Positions 8,550-17,599 of a stretch of DNA of 63,827 nucleotides are shown one piece after another. Each line of letters starts with the position of its first letter. Position 1 is the stretch's first letter. Origin of the DNA: an uncultured Phycisphaerales bacterium (lineage in GTDB: Bacteria; Planctomycetota; Phycisphaerae; WQYP01); assembly GCA_903845195.1 (NCBI GenBank), contig CAIMWO010000022.1, forward strand, positions 1 through 63,827, in the 5' to 3' direction. The notes under the pieces are model-generated. The model was not told the DNA's origin, did not search any database, and saw nothing but the letters and a program-made list of their open reading frames with translations. The translations under genes were made by a program, and so were the position numbers.

Positions 8550-9740
8550 ATGATGAAACAAAGACGAATAATTTCCGGTTTCACGCTCATCGAGATGATG
8601 ACGGCGGTGGGGTTGATTGTCATCATCATCATTGGTGTGGCCATCGTTTTCCAGAGTGTGGGCAAGGTCGTGGGGCTTTCGCAGGTCACGCTTCGGTTGA
8701 TGTCTGATGTTCGTGCCGTACAGCAGCAGATGGCCAGTGATGTGGCGGGCCTGGACCGCGGCGGATTTCTGGTGATCCGATCGCGGGTGGATCCGAACGA
8801 CAACAACCCCAATGCCGATTTGAAGCGGCGCTTTGACCAGGTTTGTTTTCTGGCGAACGGTAGTTTTCGCAACCGAACGGGAACCAAGAGCACCAGCCCA
8901 TTTACTGATCAGACCACAGCCAATGCAGCGATCGTCTGGTGGGGCCAGTTGGTGTTGGAGGGGGTGCCGGGGATGCTGAATGCCAAACCGACTGCTGACC
9001 AGACGGCTGAGTTGGGGATTAGTGACTTACCGAGCGGGGGCACGGACAAAGATTTCATTCTCGGCAGGCATTGCTTTCTGCTTTACGGTATGAGCGCACC
9101 ACTTGCCGGAGGCACTGGTACGATTTCGGGCACAAACGGTGATCCTTCCACAAATGTGCCGATCAACACTTATCCGGATGTGATTCTTGGGACAACGCTT
9201 GATCCCGCGGTAATGATGGGAACCGGCGAAAATAACGCTCTTCCGCGAATCACGTCCTCGCGTCTGAGTGGCTGTTCTCTGACGTCGGCTCAGGTGATGC
9301 AGGCCATCATGACCGGAGCGGGCAGTCCGCGTTCGAACGCCCGTTATGAAGCCCATAATTATTGTTATCGCTACAAGACGCTGCCCAATATATGGGCTAC
9401 AGAACAACAAAAGAGCGGCGCGCCTTACTTGCCCAACGGCTACTTTCGAATGCATCCGATCGTGCTTCAAGGGGTCGGGAGCTTTGCCATCGAATGGACG
9501 GACGGCACGAGCGGTGCAGGCGGCACAAACTGGTATGGCTTGGCAAATACAACGATGGGCGTGACGACTGCAAAATACGACGTGGGATCCAGCGACGGTG
9601 ACAGTTATACGGCGATTTTCAGCTTTGACAACCGTATCAACTGGCCCAAGGCGCTCCGCGTGCGGTTTAGAGTGACGGATCAAAACGATCGAATGCAAGG
9701 CGGACGGGAGTTTGTGGAAGTGTTGAAGTTGCCGGATTGA
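8550..9740 (+). CDS. Type IV pilin-like protein 6 (GspJ-like)
   Basis: A 396-residue prepilin-like protein. The leader is short and ends ISG; the mature part starts FTLIE (Glu15), the classical form. The helix leads into a long helical stretch (VTLRLMSDVRAVQQQMASDVAGLDRGGFLV), as in GspJ/PilW minor pseudopilins, where a helix with RxxxQMxxDL precedes the globular domain. The C-terminal part (IEWTDGTSG, ALRVRFRVTDQNDRMQGGREFVEVLKLP) also fits that type. It is about twice the length of enterobacterial GspJ, so its globular domain carries extra material. It lies 6 bp after pilin 5 and 37 bp before the GspK-like gene. Confidence 0.86.
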   Translation: MMKQRRIISGFTLIEMMTAVGLIVIIIIGVAIVFQSVGKVVGLSQVTLRLMSDVRAVQQQMASDVAGLDRGGFLVIRSRVDPNDNNPNADLKRRFDQVCFLANGSFRNRTGTKSTSPFTDQTTANAAIVWWGQLVLEGVPGMLNAKPTADQTAELGISDLPSGGTDKDFILGRHCFLLYGMSAPLAGGTGTISGTNGDPSTNVPINTYPDVILGTTLDPAVMMGTGENNALPRITSSRLSGCSLTSAQVMQAIMTGAGSPRSNARYEAHNYCYRYKTLPNIWATEQQKSGAPYLPNGYFRMHPIVLQGVGSFAIEWTDGTSGAGGTNWYGLANTTMGVTTAKYDVGSSDGDSYTAIFSFDNRINWPKALRVRFRVTDQNDRMQGGREFVEVLKLPD

Positions 9741-9777
9741 TGGTCGGAGTTGTCGGAAGTCAGGGGCCAGTCGGGGG

Positions 9778-12700
9778 ATGAGGTGCATGATGATGAAACG
9801 GCGAGATCGAGCGATGGGGCGGCGGGAGCGGGGAACCGTGATCATCCTGGTGGTGGCGGTGCTCACGCTACTAGTTGTGATGGGGACGGCGTATCTGGTT
9901 TCATCACGCGCGGAGAAAGGGACGACGCGTGCTGTCGCCGACACGATCAATCTGGATTTTGCCCGCGATGCGGTGATGACTCTGATCCGTCGGAGTATGG
10001 AGAACACTACACTGAACCCAGCGGACGGGTCAATCTATACCGTTCCCAAAGCATGGTCGCCGAATGCAGGGACATATACGCAATTTTCAGATGTGGTGAC
10101 GGCATCTAACGGCATGTCTTACGTGTGCACTACCACGCACACGCCGGATATGCTATCAGCAACCAATGGGCCACCGCCAGCAGGAATAAACTGGAGCGTT
10201 CTTCAGCCATGGGCACTTGGGGTCGCCTATCCAAAGAACTGCTTTGTGGTGGGTCCTGACCTGAAGACCTACCAGTGTCTTGTTGCCCATACCAGTTCGG
10301 GCACCGGTTCACCTCTCAACAGTCCACCGCAAACGGCGACCACGTATTGGCGGGCCCAATCCGTCGGCCTTGCAGCAGCGCGTCCCTATGACTATCCCGA
10401 ACTGTCTCCGATCTATAGTCGTGCCACGTCCAATGGTCCACTTCCCGACGAGGGGTGGCTGGCCAAAGGTATCACTCCTTCAAGTTCGGGAGACATTTGC
10501 TGTCTGCAGTCAGATCAAGTCATCCCGCTATGGAGTTCCGCTCCAACCTACGCGTCCGGTCAATTGGTTGTCGGGACTGACAAAAACATTTATGTGTGCA
10601 TTGCCTCTACGACTAACAATACGCCACCCAATACAAATTACTGGCTCATGTTGACGTCGAATGTGGGCAGGTTTAACCCGAGCACCGGGAATGCGGATTT
10701 GGCCTTGGGGCAGTTGGCCACCAATGTCGTTGGCGACACGACCGTCGTGGACCCACAATCAGGAACGATCGACGGTATCTGGAATTTGCTACCGTTCAGC
10801 GGTGCAGGGGGCGTGCGATATCGTTATTCGTTTCGCGTGATTGATACGGGCCGGATGGCGAATCTGAACACGGGCAACTGGGATTCATCGAAGACGGATA
10901 CGAAAGGTTTGTACCTGACGTCTGTCCAGCTAAACAATTCCAATATCTTTAACTCGTCCGATAGCGCGACATTGTTGCATACCGCCAATGGCGGCGCTCA
11001 GGGGCTGCAGGGACGGGGGTACAGAATCCCAGGCGGGGAAGTATATGCTCTGGATGAATGGCAGTCGCGAGTTCTGGGATTTGAGCGGTTCGGCGTGAAT
11101 CCGGCGGTGGCCGCGTATAGTCAGCCCAGTGCATTGTGGTTTGATCTATCTGACGAATTGGAATTGCGGTCTTACGGAAGTCGTGGCACTTTTTACATTT
11201 GCCGGCCTGACGGCGGCGCGACGATTCCCATGTGGCATAACACCCTTGGCCCGGGATCGACGAAGCGCCAGTTCTATACGACGAACTCCTGGGATCGGAA
11301 CCTGACGCCACTACTTGGGAAATCATACAAATGGACTCTTGGCTCCGTCACGATGCCAACGGCCGGCAAGATGATGGACCTGACGTCGAATAAGGATCCG
11401 ATCAAGAATTTCGGAATGCTTGCGAACTTGCTAAGTGCGTCAGGGTACAGTGATGACGAGGCTTGGTCCTATGCACTCAACTATCTGGGGCAGACCGATC
11501 CGATATACAAGAACGGCGGCACCATTGGCATTCCGCCGGTCGTCACGCCAAGCGGGCTGGTGACGTTGACGCCGTCAGCGACCCTAGTTACGACGATTAC
11601 TCCCGCGCCGCTAAAGACGTACATGGCGTACTCGGCGCAGCCATTCTTGAATGAAGCGGCACTGTGCTCCGAATGGATTTCATCGGCGCCGGTAACCACG
11701 GATTTCGCCATTGAGTTGTACAATCCATATGCGGTAACCTTGGACATATCGGGGTGGCGCCTGCGGTTCGATAACGCCGCCGACGTCTGGTATACATTTC
11801 CGAGTGGTACAACCTTGCAGTCGGGCAAGTACATGGTTGTTACTTCGACGGGCAGTTCATCATCTGCTGGCAAATTCACGACCGTTGGCCTTCCGACATT
11901 GGTTGGGGCGCCGTTGCCCGGCGCTATTGGTGATCCGAGGCTGAAGTCGCAGGTCTATTTGGAGCGGCCGTACTTGGACTATCAATCCAGGACACAATAC
12001 ATGGCCGTGGACCGCATTCCGAGCAATTTTGCGACTTATCTTGCCACCTCTTCAAGCACGCCAGTAATTACTTCGCATCAAAGGGCCAACAAGACTTCAG
12101 CGTCGCCGACGCCGACCATGGGAGCCAATGCGGTGGATCCGTGGATGTGCACGTGTTCGTATTTATATTCGTATGTCCGCAGCACGGATCCGGCCTGGTC
12201 GCTGGGCGGAGACAATTCCGGTGTTGTTGGCAGTCCAACACAGTTTGGTCTCAAACTGGTCGATCGTTTTGCGGTTTCACCTTCGCCGGTTTTGGACAAC
12301 GGCGTTATTCGTGGCGCGGTCAGCTCGAATCTTTCCAATATCGGGGATCTCGCCAGTTACATGCGAATCTGCAATCGTCAGGAAGCGGACTTGTCGTTTG
12401 TACCCGTGGCCGATCAACTTGCCGATCCGTCAAGCGTCTTTACGACGGCGGCAACGGGGTCACAATTTCCACAGGAAGCCAAGGTATTCATGGACTACCT
12501 CGCCGATGGGCGGGCGCAGCGATTTCTTACATTCGTAACTTCCGTAGATCGTGCGAGTGACGGTTCGGACCAATTGGGGGACGGTAGCGGCGCAGATTCC
12601 ATAAACGAGGTTCGGATTCCGGGGCGGATCAATGTGAATACTGCTGGGCCGGAAGTACTGCATGCAGTTGTGGATAATTTCACTTCATTGCCAAACGCTG

Positions 12701-13308
12701 CTGGCGGGGAAACGGCCACTAGCATCGTTAACGACATCATTGCCTATCGCGAACGCCAGGCGCCATATTCGTCGTTCCCGGGGAAGGGAATTCGGTCGAT
12801 GGCGGAACTGCTGATACCGATGACCAAGCAGGACGGCCGGATGAACGTATCTGGAGCCACACTAGTGCCGCCAAGCATTTCTTTGACATTGCCCTCATTA
12901 TCCTTAACGACTGTTATGGGCACAAATGTTACTGGCGCAACGCTTACGAACTCGAACACTACGTGGGCCAAACTTTTTTCAGCGTTTACGACGCGAAGTG
13001 ATACATTTGTCGTATATAGTTATATGGAGGCGATCAAGGTGCATCCCAACACGGGTAAGACCCTTAGCCAAACTCATGACAACGGACTGAGTTGGTACGA
13101 TCGTGTCACGGCAGGGACAGTGGCTGCGACGGGCACAACAGATGATTCGAGCTATATACCCCCGAACAACACTACGCCAGTGTTCAATCTCCGCGTCTCC
13201 AAGCGGCGGTGGGTGGCGATCGTGGATCGGTCGTGGTGCAATTATTCTCGCGGGGATCCGAATTTTGTACTGCCACGGGTGGTGGCGATCAAGGATTTGC
13301 CGCAGTAG
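9778..13308 (+). CDS. Giant GspK-like pseudopilin with carbohydrate-binding-like and lamin-tail-like modules
   Basis: A 1176-residue protein at the end of the pilin operon. The N-terminus fits GspK: basic leader ending RERG, then a hydrophobic helix starting TVIILVVAVLTLLVVMG with no Glu at +5, as is normal for GspK. Near residue 951 it has RINVNTAGPEVLHAVV, followed by IIAYRERQAPYSSFPGKGIRSMAELL, the helix-hairpin-helix type region of GspK. Ordinary GspK is about 330 residues. The extra length includes three segments (about 85-140, 141-193 and 251-293) spaced like CBM5/12 modules, with W, VxxGxxxYxC and a YW or NW close. It also includes a lamin-tail-like segment near 625-690 (IELYNPYAVTLDISGWRLRF). 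ATGs at 9787-9793 are alternative starts closer to a GAGG. Likely the tip complex protein of the pseudopilus. Confidence 0.82.
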   Translation: MRCMMMKRRDRAMGRRERGTVIILVVAVLTLLVVMGTAYLVSSRAEKGTTRAVADTINLDFARDAVMTLIRRSMENTTLNPADGSIYTVPKAWSPNAGTYTQFSDVVTASNGMSYVCTTTHTPDMLSATNGPPPAGINWSVLQPWALGVAYPKNCFVVGPDLKTYQCLVAHTSSGTGSPLNSPPQTATTYWRAQSVGLAAARPYDYPELSPIYSRATSNGPLPDEGWLAKGITPSSSGDICCLQSDQVIPLWSSAPTYASGQLVVGTDKNIYVCIASTTNNTPPNTNYWLMLTSNVGRFNPSTGNADLALGQLATNVVGDTTVVDPQSGTIDGIWNLLPFSGAGGVRYRYSFRVIDTGRMANLNTGNWDSSKTDTKGLYLTSVQLNNSNIFNSSDSATLLHTANGGAQGLQGRGYRIPGGEVYALDEWQSRVLGFERFGVNPAVAAYSQPSALWFDLSDELELRSYGSRGTFYICRPDGGATIPMWHNTLGPGSTKRQFYTTNSWDRNLTPLLGKSYKWTLGSVTMPTAGKMMDLTSNKDPIKNFGMLANLLSASGYSDDEAWSYALNYLGQTDPIYKNGGTIGIPPVVTPSGLVTLTPSATLVTTITPAPLKTYMAYSAQPFLNEAALCSEWISSAPVTTDFAIELYNPYAVTLDISGWRLRFDNAADVWYTFPSGTTLQSGKYMVVTSTGSSSSAGKFTTVGLPTLVGAPLPGAIGDPRLKSQVYLERPYLDYQSRTQYMAVDRIPSNFATYLATSSSTPVITSHQRANKTSASPTPTMGANAVDPWMCTCSYLYSYVRSTDPAWSLGGDNSGVVGSPTQFGLKLVDRFAVSPSPVLDNGVIRGAVSSNLSNIGDLASYMRICNRQEADLSFVPVADQLADPSSVFTTAATGSQFPQEAKVFMDYLADGRAQRFLTFVTSVDRASDGSDQLGDGSGADSINEVRIPGRINVNTAGPEVLHAVVDNFTSLPNAAGGETATSIVNDIIAYRERQAPYSSFPGKGIRSMAELLIPMTKQDGRMNVSGATLVPPSISLTLPSLSLTTVMGTNVTGATLTNSNTTWAKLFSAFTTRSDTFVVYSYMEAIKVHPNTGKTLSQTHDNGLSWYDRVTAGTVAATGTTDDSSYIPPNNTTPVFNLRVSKRRWVAIVDRSWCNYSRGDPNFVLPRVVAIKDLPQ

Positions 13309-13358
13309 AGGGGGCACGCCAGCCGCGGAAGGGTTCTCGTCGAGTTGGAACTGCCGAC

Positions 13359-13401
13359 AACGCGGATGACCGCAGATGTTTGGTCGGTCGTCATCCGCGT
13401 T
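13359..13401 (+). terminator. Hairpin after the pilin operon
   Basis: AACGCGGATGAC (13359-13370) pairs with GTCATCCGCGTT (13390-13401), a 12-bp perfect stem with a 19-nt loop, about 50 bp after the stop codon of the GspK-like gene. The T-run after it is weak. The sequence (GCGGATGACCGCAGATG) also resembles the text-like repeats elsewhere in the window, so it may be a repeat rather than a terminator. Confidence 0.4.
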
Positions 13402-13462
13402 TATCTTGTGCTGGCGTAATTTCTGATGAACAATCCATCCAATGGCCACCGATTTTGCGCAT

Positions 13463-13495
13463 AAAAAAGGACGGTGCCGTGGGGCAGCACCGTCC
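13463..13495 (-). terminator. Rho-independent terminator for the minus-strand membrane gene
   Basis: GGACGGTGC (13469-13477) pairs with GCACCGTCC (13487-13495) around a 9-nt loop. Read on the minus strand the stem is followed by six T residues (the A-run at 13463-13468). It lies about 125 bp beyond the stop of the gene at 13619-14326. Confidence 0.8.
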
Positions 13496-13618
13496 GAATG
13501 GAGAGAGAGAATAGGAGGGAATCGAATACCGCTCAAAGGCGGCAAATATCAAGGGTCAGGTTTCAAGGTGTGAATTTACATCTCGGTGGTCTAGGCACAG
13601 CTCGCATGGCTGTGGTCC

Positions 13619-14326
13619 TTATTTCTTTTTACCTGTATCGGATGAAGAGCCTCCGGAGGATGAACCTTTTCCGCCGACCGGGGCGCCATCGTTGCCGATG
13701 AGCCCGTGGCGTTGATGTTGCCAGAGGAGTCCCAGAACTGCGACGGAGAAGACCAGGATGGGCATCAGGATCGGTTTGCCGACGAGATTGGAGTTGATGT
13801 CCGCTTTCCACGGGGTGTAGCGAATGAGAAGGGCAGAGGTGCCAAGGACCAGCATGGCGGCGCCCTGCACGCAGGTGAAGAGGATGACGGAGGTTTTGAA
13901 GAGGACGAAGGAGAGCATGCCGAGGAGGACGAGGCCGACGAGTCCACCGGCCCAGGCCATGTCCATAGGCTGTTCGAAATAGGCCCAGAGGACCATGCCG
14001 ATGACCGCGCCGACGAGTCCGCCGCAGATGGCGACGGCATATTTCATGAGGGGCCAGGAAATGGCGGCAAACAGCAGAGCGCCGATGACCGCGGCAACGG
14101 TGGCGACCTGGGCTTTCTCGCCCAGCAAACCGCCCAGCCAGAAGCCCAAGGCAATGCAGTTGAAGACGACGATCCATTTGTGGGCTTTGAAGCCAAAGAG
14201 AATGAGCAGTGCGCCGATGATGAGGATGGCAATGGGGAAGAAGACCTCGGCATTGGCGAGTTGATCGAGAACCTTGGACTGTTCCGGCAAACTGTGGGCC
14301 GCGAGGAGGGCCTGAAGCATAATCAT
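13619..14326 (-). CDS. Seven-helix membrane protein of unknown function
   Basis: A 235-residue protein with about seven hydrophobic spans: roughly residues 18-36, 41-62, 66-84, 86-108, 117-137, 140-161 and 176-195. It ends in a hydrophilic tail rich in Ser, Gly and Lys (GGKGSSSGGSSSDTGKKK). The pattern of short, glycine-rich helices resembles the DUF4203/TMEM198 type of membrane protein, but this is only a resemblance. The start ATG at 14326 has GGAGG five bases before it, a strong site. The next gene upstream on the strand is another protein with the same number of helices, so the two may be distant paralogues or partners. A terminator follows. Confidence 0.8.
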   Translation of the reverse strand: MIMLQALLAAHSLPEQSKVLDQLANAEVFFPIAILIIGALLILFGFKAHKWIVVFNCIALGFWLGGLLGEKAQVATVAAVIGALLFAAISWPLMKYAVAICGGLVGAVIGMVLWAYFEQPMDMAWAGGLVGLVLLGMLSFVLFKTSVILFTCVQGAAMLVLGTSALLIRYTPWKADINSNLVGKPILMPILVFSVAVLGLLWQHQRHGLIGNDGAPVGGKGSSSGGSSSDTGKKK

Positions 14327-14493
14327 GATAACCTCCAGTATTAGGTAGGGTATCGGTTGGGGGGCGACAGATTCTGCAAGGAAACCGGCCGTTGGCGAAG
14401 GGTGATCTGGCTTTTTGACGGCCGATTCCAGGGGATATTCCCAATAGTGAAATATGGGCGGCACATGGCGAGACAAGCCCAAACCACCGCGGA

Positions 14494-15306
14494 TCAGATA
14501 GGGCGGAGATTGGGTCTTGGGGGTTCGTCGGGGCGGTCATGGGGGTGTTTGGGCGGGAAGAGGTGGTGTTGGATGAGGAGGCCGAGGAAGAAGAGGAAGG
14601 CCAGCAGAAGGTAGTAGGAGATGGGGGTAGCGGGGAAGTAGGAGAGGTATTGTGGGGCGTAGAGTTGAGTGAGGGCGTAACTGCCGGAGAGGATCATGAG
14701 GCTGCCGAGGAGGGAGGTGATGGTCCATGTGGTGAGGCGGGGGAATCCGAAGGCGACGAGCAGGGCGATGGCTGCGGAGCCGAGGGCAGCGATGAGCATG
14801 CGTTTTTGGTCGGCGCGGGGGATGGCGTTGATTTTGTCGCCGATCTTTCTGAGCAGCACATCAGGCTCGAAATGGAATTTGGCAGAGGCGGCCCGCGTGG
14901 CGGGGAAGATGGATGTGGGAATCAGGAGGTCGGGGGCTGTGAGCGTGGTAGGCGCGGTTGTCGGTTGATGAGGGGTATGCCAGCGATAGTAGATGCCCGC
15001 GACGAGCAGGCCGAGGCAGAGGGCCAGGACGAGTCCTTGAAGGATCCGGAAGGCCAGAGCGCCGAGGAGCGCGCCGGCAACGAAGCCGAGGATGGCGCCG
15101 GTGAGGGGGGAGACGTTGATGAGGCGGGGGAGAAAGGTGGTGCCCAGGGCGGAAAGCGAGGCCCCCAGGAGCATGGTGACGGTGAAGCGGGCGATTTTGA
15201 CGCCGGTGGCCCAGATGAGGAGGCCGGCAAGGAGAGAGATGAGCCCAAAGACGCCAAGGAGGTCGTGGGCTTCGGGCGGGAGGATGTCGAGGAATGATCC
15301 AGTCAT
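14494..15306 (-). CDS. Seven-helix membrane protein with a soluble loop
   Basis: A 270-residue protein. Four hydrophobic spans lie in the first half (about residues 15-110). A soluble segment of about 60 residues follows (THPHQPTTAPTT-like, Pro/Thr-rich, then a helix with LLRKIGDKINAIPRADQ). Three more spans and a short basic tail (HDRPDEPPRPNLRPI) complete it. The gene keeps the helix count and glycine-rich character of its downstream neighbour. The frame is open to 15465, but the first methionine followed by a plausible N-terminus is at 15306; no strong ribosome site is seen. The function is unknown. Confidence 0.75.
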   Translation of the reverse strand: MTGSFLDILPPEAHDLLGVFGLISLLAGLLIWATGVKIARFTVTMLLGASLSALGTTFLPRLINVSPLTGAILGFVAGALLGALAFRILQGLVLALCLGLLVAGIYYRWHTPHQPTTAPTTLTAPDLLIPTSIFPATRAASAKFHFEPDVLLRKIGDKINAIPRADQKRMLIAALGSAAIALLVAFGFPRLTTWTITSLLGSLMILSGSYALTQLYAPQYLSYFPATPISYYLLLAFLFFLGLLIQHHLFPPKHPHDRPDEPPRPNLRPI

Positions 15307-15682
15307 CGTACTAGTGTATGTCGGGTGAATGGCGGGGGTGGAATGAGGATTCGTTGGAAGGGCGGTGGGGGCGTGGGCCGTGATTCGTGGTTCGTGGGCC
15401 GAGGGATGCGGGGCGTTCGTTTGCAGTTTGCGCACCTGCGCGGATTTTGGGGGGGAGATGCGCAAGGTTTTTTGCGCACCTGCGCAGAGGGATGTTTTCG
15501 GTTCCGTTTCGTAAGTCTAGTGGATTCATTGATTTGGGCGGGGAGGAAGTTTTCTGGCAGGGAGATGCGCAACTGTTTTTCGCGGGGCTTCGGTACTTTA
15601 ACGTACGGCCGAATCTCCTTCCACCGATGACTGAATAGGGGATTACCCACCAGGATTGTTTATGCCCGATCCTGTAACGCTC
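15307..15682. other. 376-bp gap with TGCGCA-rich repeats
   Basis: The gap lies between two minus-strand genes, upstream of the membrane protein gene. Its middle holds the repeat described at 15427-15485, plus a third related copy (GGGAGATGCGCAA) near 15560. No gene is convincing here. Confidence 0.6.
15427..15485. repeat. Two copies of a 15-bp TGCGCA-type repeat
   Basis: TTTGCGCACCTGCGC occurs exactly at 15427-15441 and again at 15471-15485, 44 bp apart. GGGAGATGCGCAA occurs between them and once more near 15560. Each copy contains the palindrome TGCGCA. The cluster sits 120-250 bp before the start of the gene at 14494-15306, so it could be an operator region. Confidence 0.55.
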
Positions 15683-16777
15683 CTATCGTGCAGAGAGCGC
15701 GGGCGGGTCGGATGGGGCCGATGCTTTGTGGTGTATCGCCATCGGGTTGGGGTGTGCCACGGTCGCCGCCGTATGTGCGGAAGTCGGCCACGGTGTGTCG
15801 CCGAAGATGTCGGGAATGTTGATCTTGCTGCCGATGTGGAGCATATCCGCCTTCAGTCCGGGATTCAGCGCCAGGACCGCCTGCCGAACTTCGCCGGCCA
15901 TGTCGTAGCAATCATCGTAAGAGTCGTCGTAGTTGCCGTGCCACTCCGCAAGAATCTTGGCCAAACCGCTGAGCGTGTTTCCTTTCTGAATCATCAGTTC
16001 GTAATGCGTCTTGCGCGGAGTAAGCGGCAGCGAACCCGCCAGCGTGAACCCGCCGGAAAGCGTCACCGTCGGCTTGTCGAATTGATAGTCTGCTGTAACG
16101 TTGCACGCGATCCGAACCGGCGCTTCTGCCACGCCGCTCCATGTGACTTCCGTGCTGACATGCCGACCCTCGTGATGGTCGATGCCGTCGCCATCGATCA
16201 GCAGGTTTCCTGTCACTGATCCCACAAACCGCCACCCATGTTCCGGATCGTGCATGATAAAGACCCGCGTTTCATTGTGGATATACATGCCGTCTCCCGG
16301 ATGATCCAGGCTCATTTGATAAAGCGTTCCGTGGCGCGGATGCGCCGACGCCACGACCACCGACAAACTCCTGTGGCGATCCTCGGACAGCACCGGCTTG
16401 TTCGCATCGCCCGTGGGGTCTACCGCCGCCGTGAGCCGGGCATGGGCCGAGAAATTCGGCTTGCTCGTCGCATTGAAGATCACCCACACTGGAGGAGTTT
16501 TCGGCGTCCGCTCACTCCAGTAGTAATACGCCGTGGCGTGGGTAAAGTACCGTGTCCCATCCGCTGCTTTGGCCGTCCAGACGAACTCATACCCCGCCCC
16601 GGCAGCATACACCAACGTCGGCGAAGTCAGGTCTTTCAGTGTCTCCAGCGTCGCCGCCTTCGCCCCAATGGTATATCCCGGCGGTATCTCTGTCAGCGTG
16701 ATTGCATTATCCGCCCGCGCAGTCGCCGTCGCCGCCAGAACCAGAATCGCGGCCAACCCGATGGGCGCCCACCGCAT
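15683..16777 (-). CDS. Secreted protein with a LysM-like C-terminal region
   Basis: A 364-residue protein with a clear signal peptide (MRWAPIGLAAILVLAATATARA). The body has no domain I can name. Near residues 265-330 the sequence THYELMIQKGNTLSGLAKIL, then VLALNPGLKADMLHIGSKINIP, follows the LysM pattern: a YxVxxGDTLxxIA start and an NPxL...LxxGxxLxIP end. The spacer between the halves is longer than usual (YDDSYDDCYDMAGEV). LysM domains bind peptidoglycan, so the protein may be tethered to the wall or act in the periplasm. It is transcribed on its own, with 376 bp to the next gene downstream. The next gene upstream, at 16976, is on the opposite strand. Confidence 0.72.
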   Translation of the reverse strand: MRWAPIGLAAILVLAATATARADNAITLTEIPPGYTIGAKAATLETLKDLTSPTLVYAAGAGYEFVWTAKAADGTRYFTHATAYYYWSERTPKTPPVWVIFNATSKPNFSAHARLTAAVDPTGDANKPVLSEDRHRSLSVVVASAHPRHGTLYQMSLDHPGDGMYIHNETRVFIMHDPEHGWRFVGSVTGNLLIDGDGIDHHEGRHVSTEVTWSGVAEAPVRIACNVTADYQFDKPTVTLSGGFTLAGSLPLTPRKTHYELMIQKGNTLSGLAKILAEWHGNYDDSYDDCYDMAGEVRQAVLALNPGLKADMLHIGSKINIPDIFGDTPWPTSAHTAATVAHPNPMAIHHKASAPSDPPALSAR

Positions 16778-16975
16778 GATGATCTCCTTTCGCTGACACC
16801 GGCCCCTCGAAAGCCTATCGGCATAGGCGGCATTTCCTCCCCACCCCCACGCCAGTTTCCTTCCCGCCCGAATACTCCATCCCCTATTTCCCGCTTTGAG
16901 CCTGCCGTCACATCACATTTTCTTTCAGCGACCAGTTCACTTTAAGGCACGCACTCACTGGCGTATCCTGTCGGG

Positions 16976-17545
16976 ATGGCGCCAAATTCTCCGAATCTCC
17001 GAATCCACATTCTGGGTGCCTCTGGGTCCGGCACGACTACACTGGGCCGCGGCTTGGCCGATGAACTCGGCCGTCCGCATCTGGACAGCGACAGTTTTTT
17101 CTGGCTCCCCACGGTTCCAGCGTTTCAGACCGTACGGCGCAAAGAGGAACGGCAGCGGTTGCTGAGCGAAGCGCTCGGTGCCTCGCCCTTGTGGGTGCTG
17201 TCAGGAAGCCTTTGCGGCTGGGGCGATCCGTTTATACAGCACTTTGATCTGGTGGTGTTTCTCTGGATCCCGCATGAGCTTCGCATGCATCGTCTCCACG
17301 AACGGGAGATCGCGAGGTACGGCCCAGCCGCCATCGAACCGGGCGGAAGCCGACACGACGCTTACCAGGCATTTATGACATGGGCCGCAGCTTACGATGA
17401 AGGCGACATCACAATGCGGAGCCGTCGCCAGCATGAGGCTTGGTTCCAGCAGATTCCCTGCCGCGTACTTCGTCTGGAAGGCGACAAGACCATCCCACAA
17501 CTACTGGCGGCCGTTCATGCGGCAATTCAAGATAGACCGGCGTGA
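16976..17545 (+). CDS. P-loop kinase-like protein, adenylate kinase-related
   Basis: A 189-residue cytoplasmic protein of the small nucleoside/adenylate kinase-like P-loop class. The P-loop GASGSGTTT is at residues 14-22. The usual Walker A lysine is replaced by Thr20; I have seen GTTT in this family before, so this may be normal for it rather than damage. D37/D39 (HLDSDSFFW) follow where substrate-binding acids are expected. A lid-like basic stretch (ITMRSRRQHEAWF) sits near residue 145, with VLRLEGDKTIPQLL as the last strand and helix. It stands alone between minus-strand genes. The substrate is unknown. Confidence 0.75.
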   Translation: MAPNSPNLRIHILGASGSGTTTLGRGLADELGRPHLDSDSFFWLPTVPAFQTVRRKEERQRLLSEALGASPLWVLSGSLCGWGDPFIQHFDLVVFLWIPHELRMHRLHEREIARYGPAAIEPGGSRHDAYQAFMTWAAAYDEGDITMRSRRQHEAWFQQIPCRVLRLEGDKTIPQLLAAVHAAIQDRPA

Positions 17546-17599
17546 TGCCTGGCTCATTGGGCATGGCGTTCGTCGGGGCAGCGAGAGGGATAAAGTTAA

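Larger units (their letters stand above)
13309..13618. other. Gap between convergent transcription units
   Basis: About 310 bp between the end of the pilin operon and the end of a minus-strand membrane protein gene. It holds two hairpins, listed separately, one for each direction. I see no gene in it. Confidence 0.7.
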
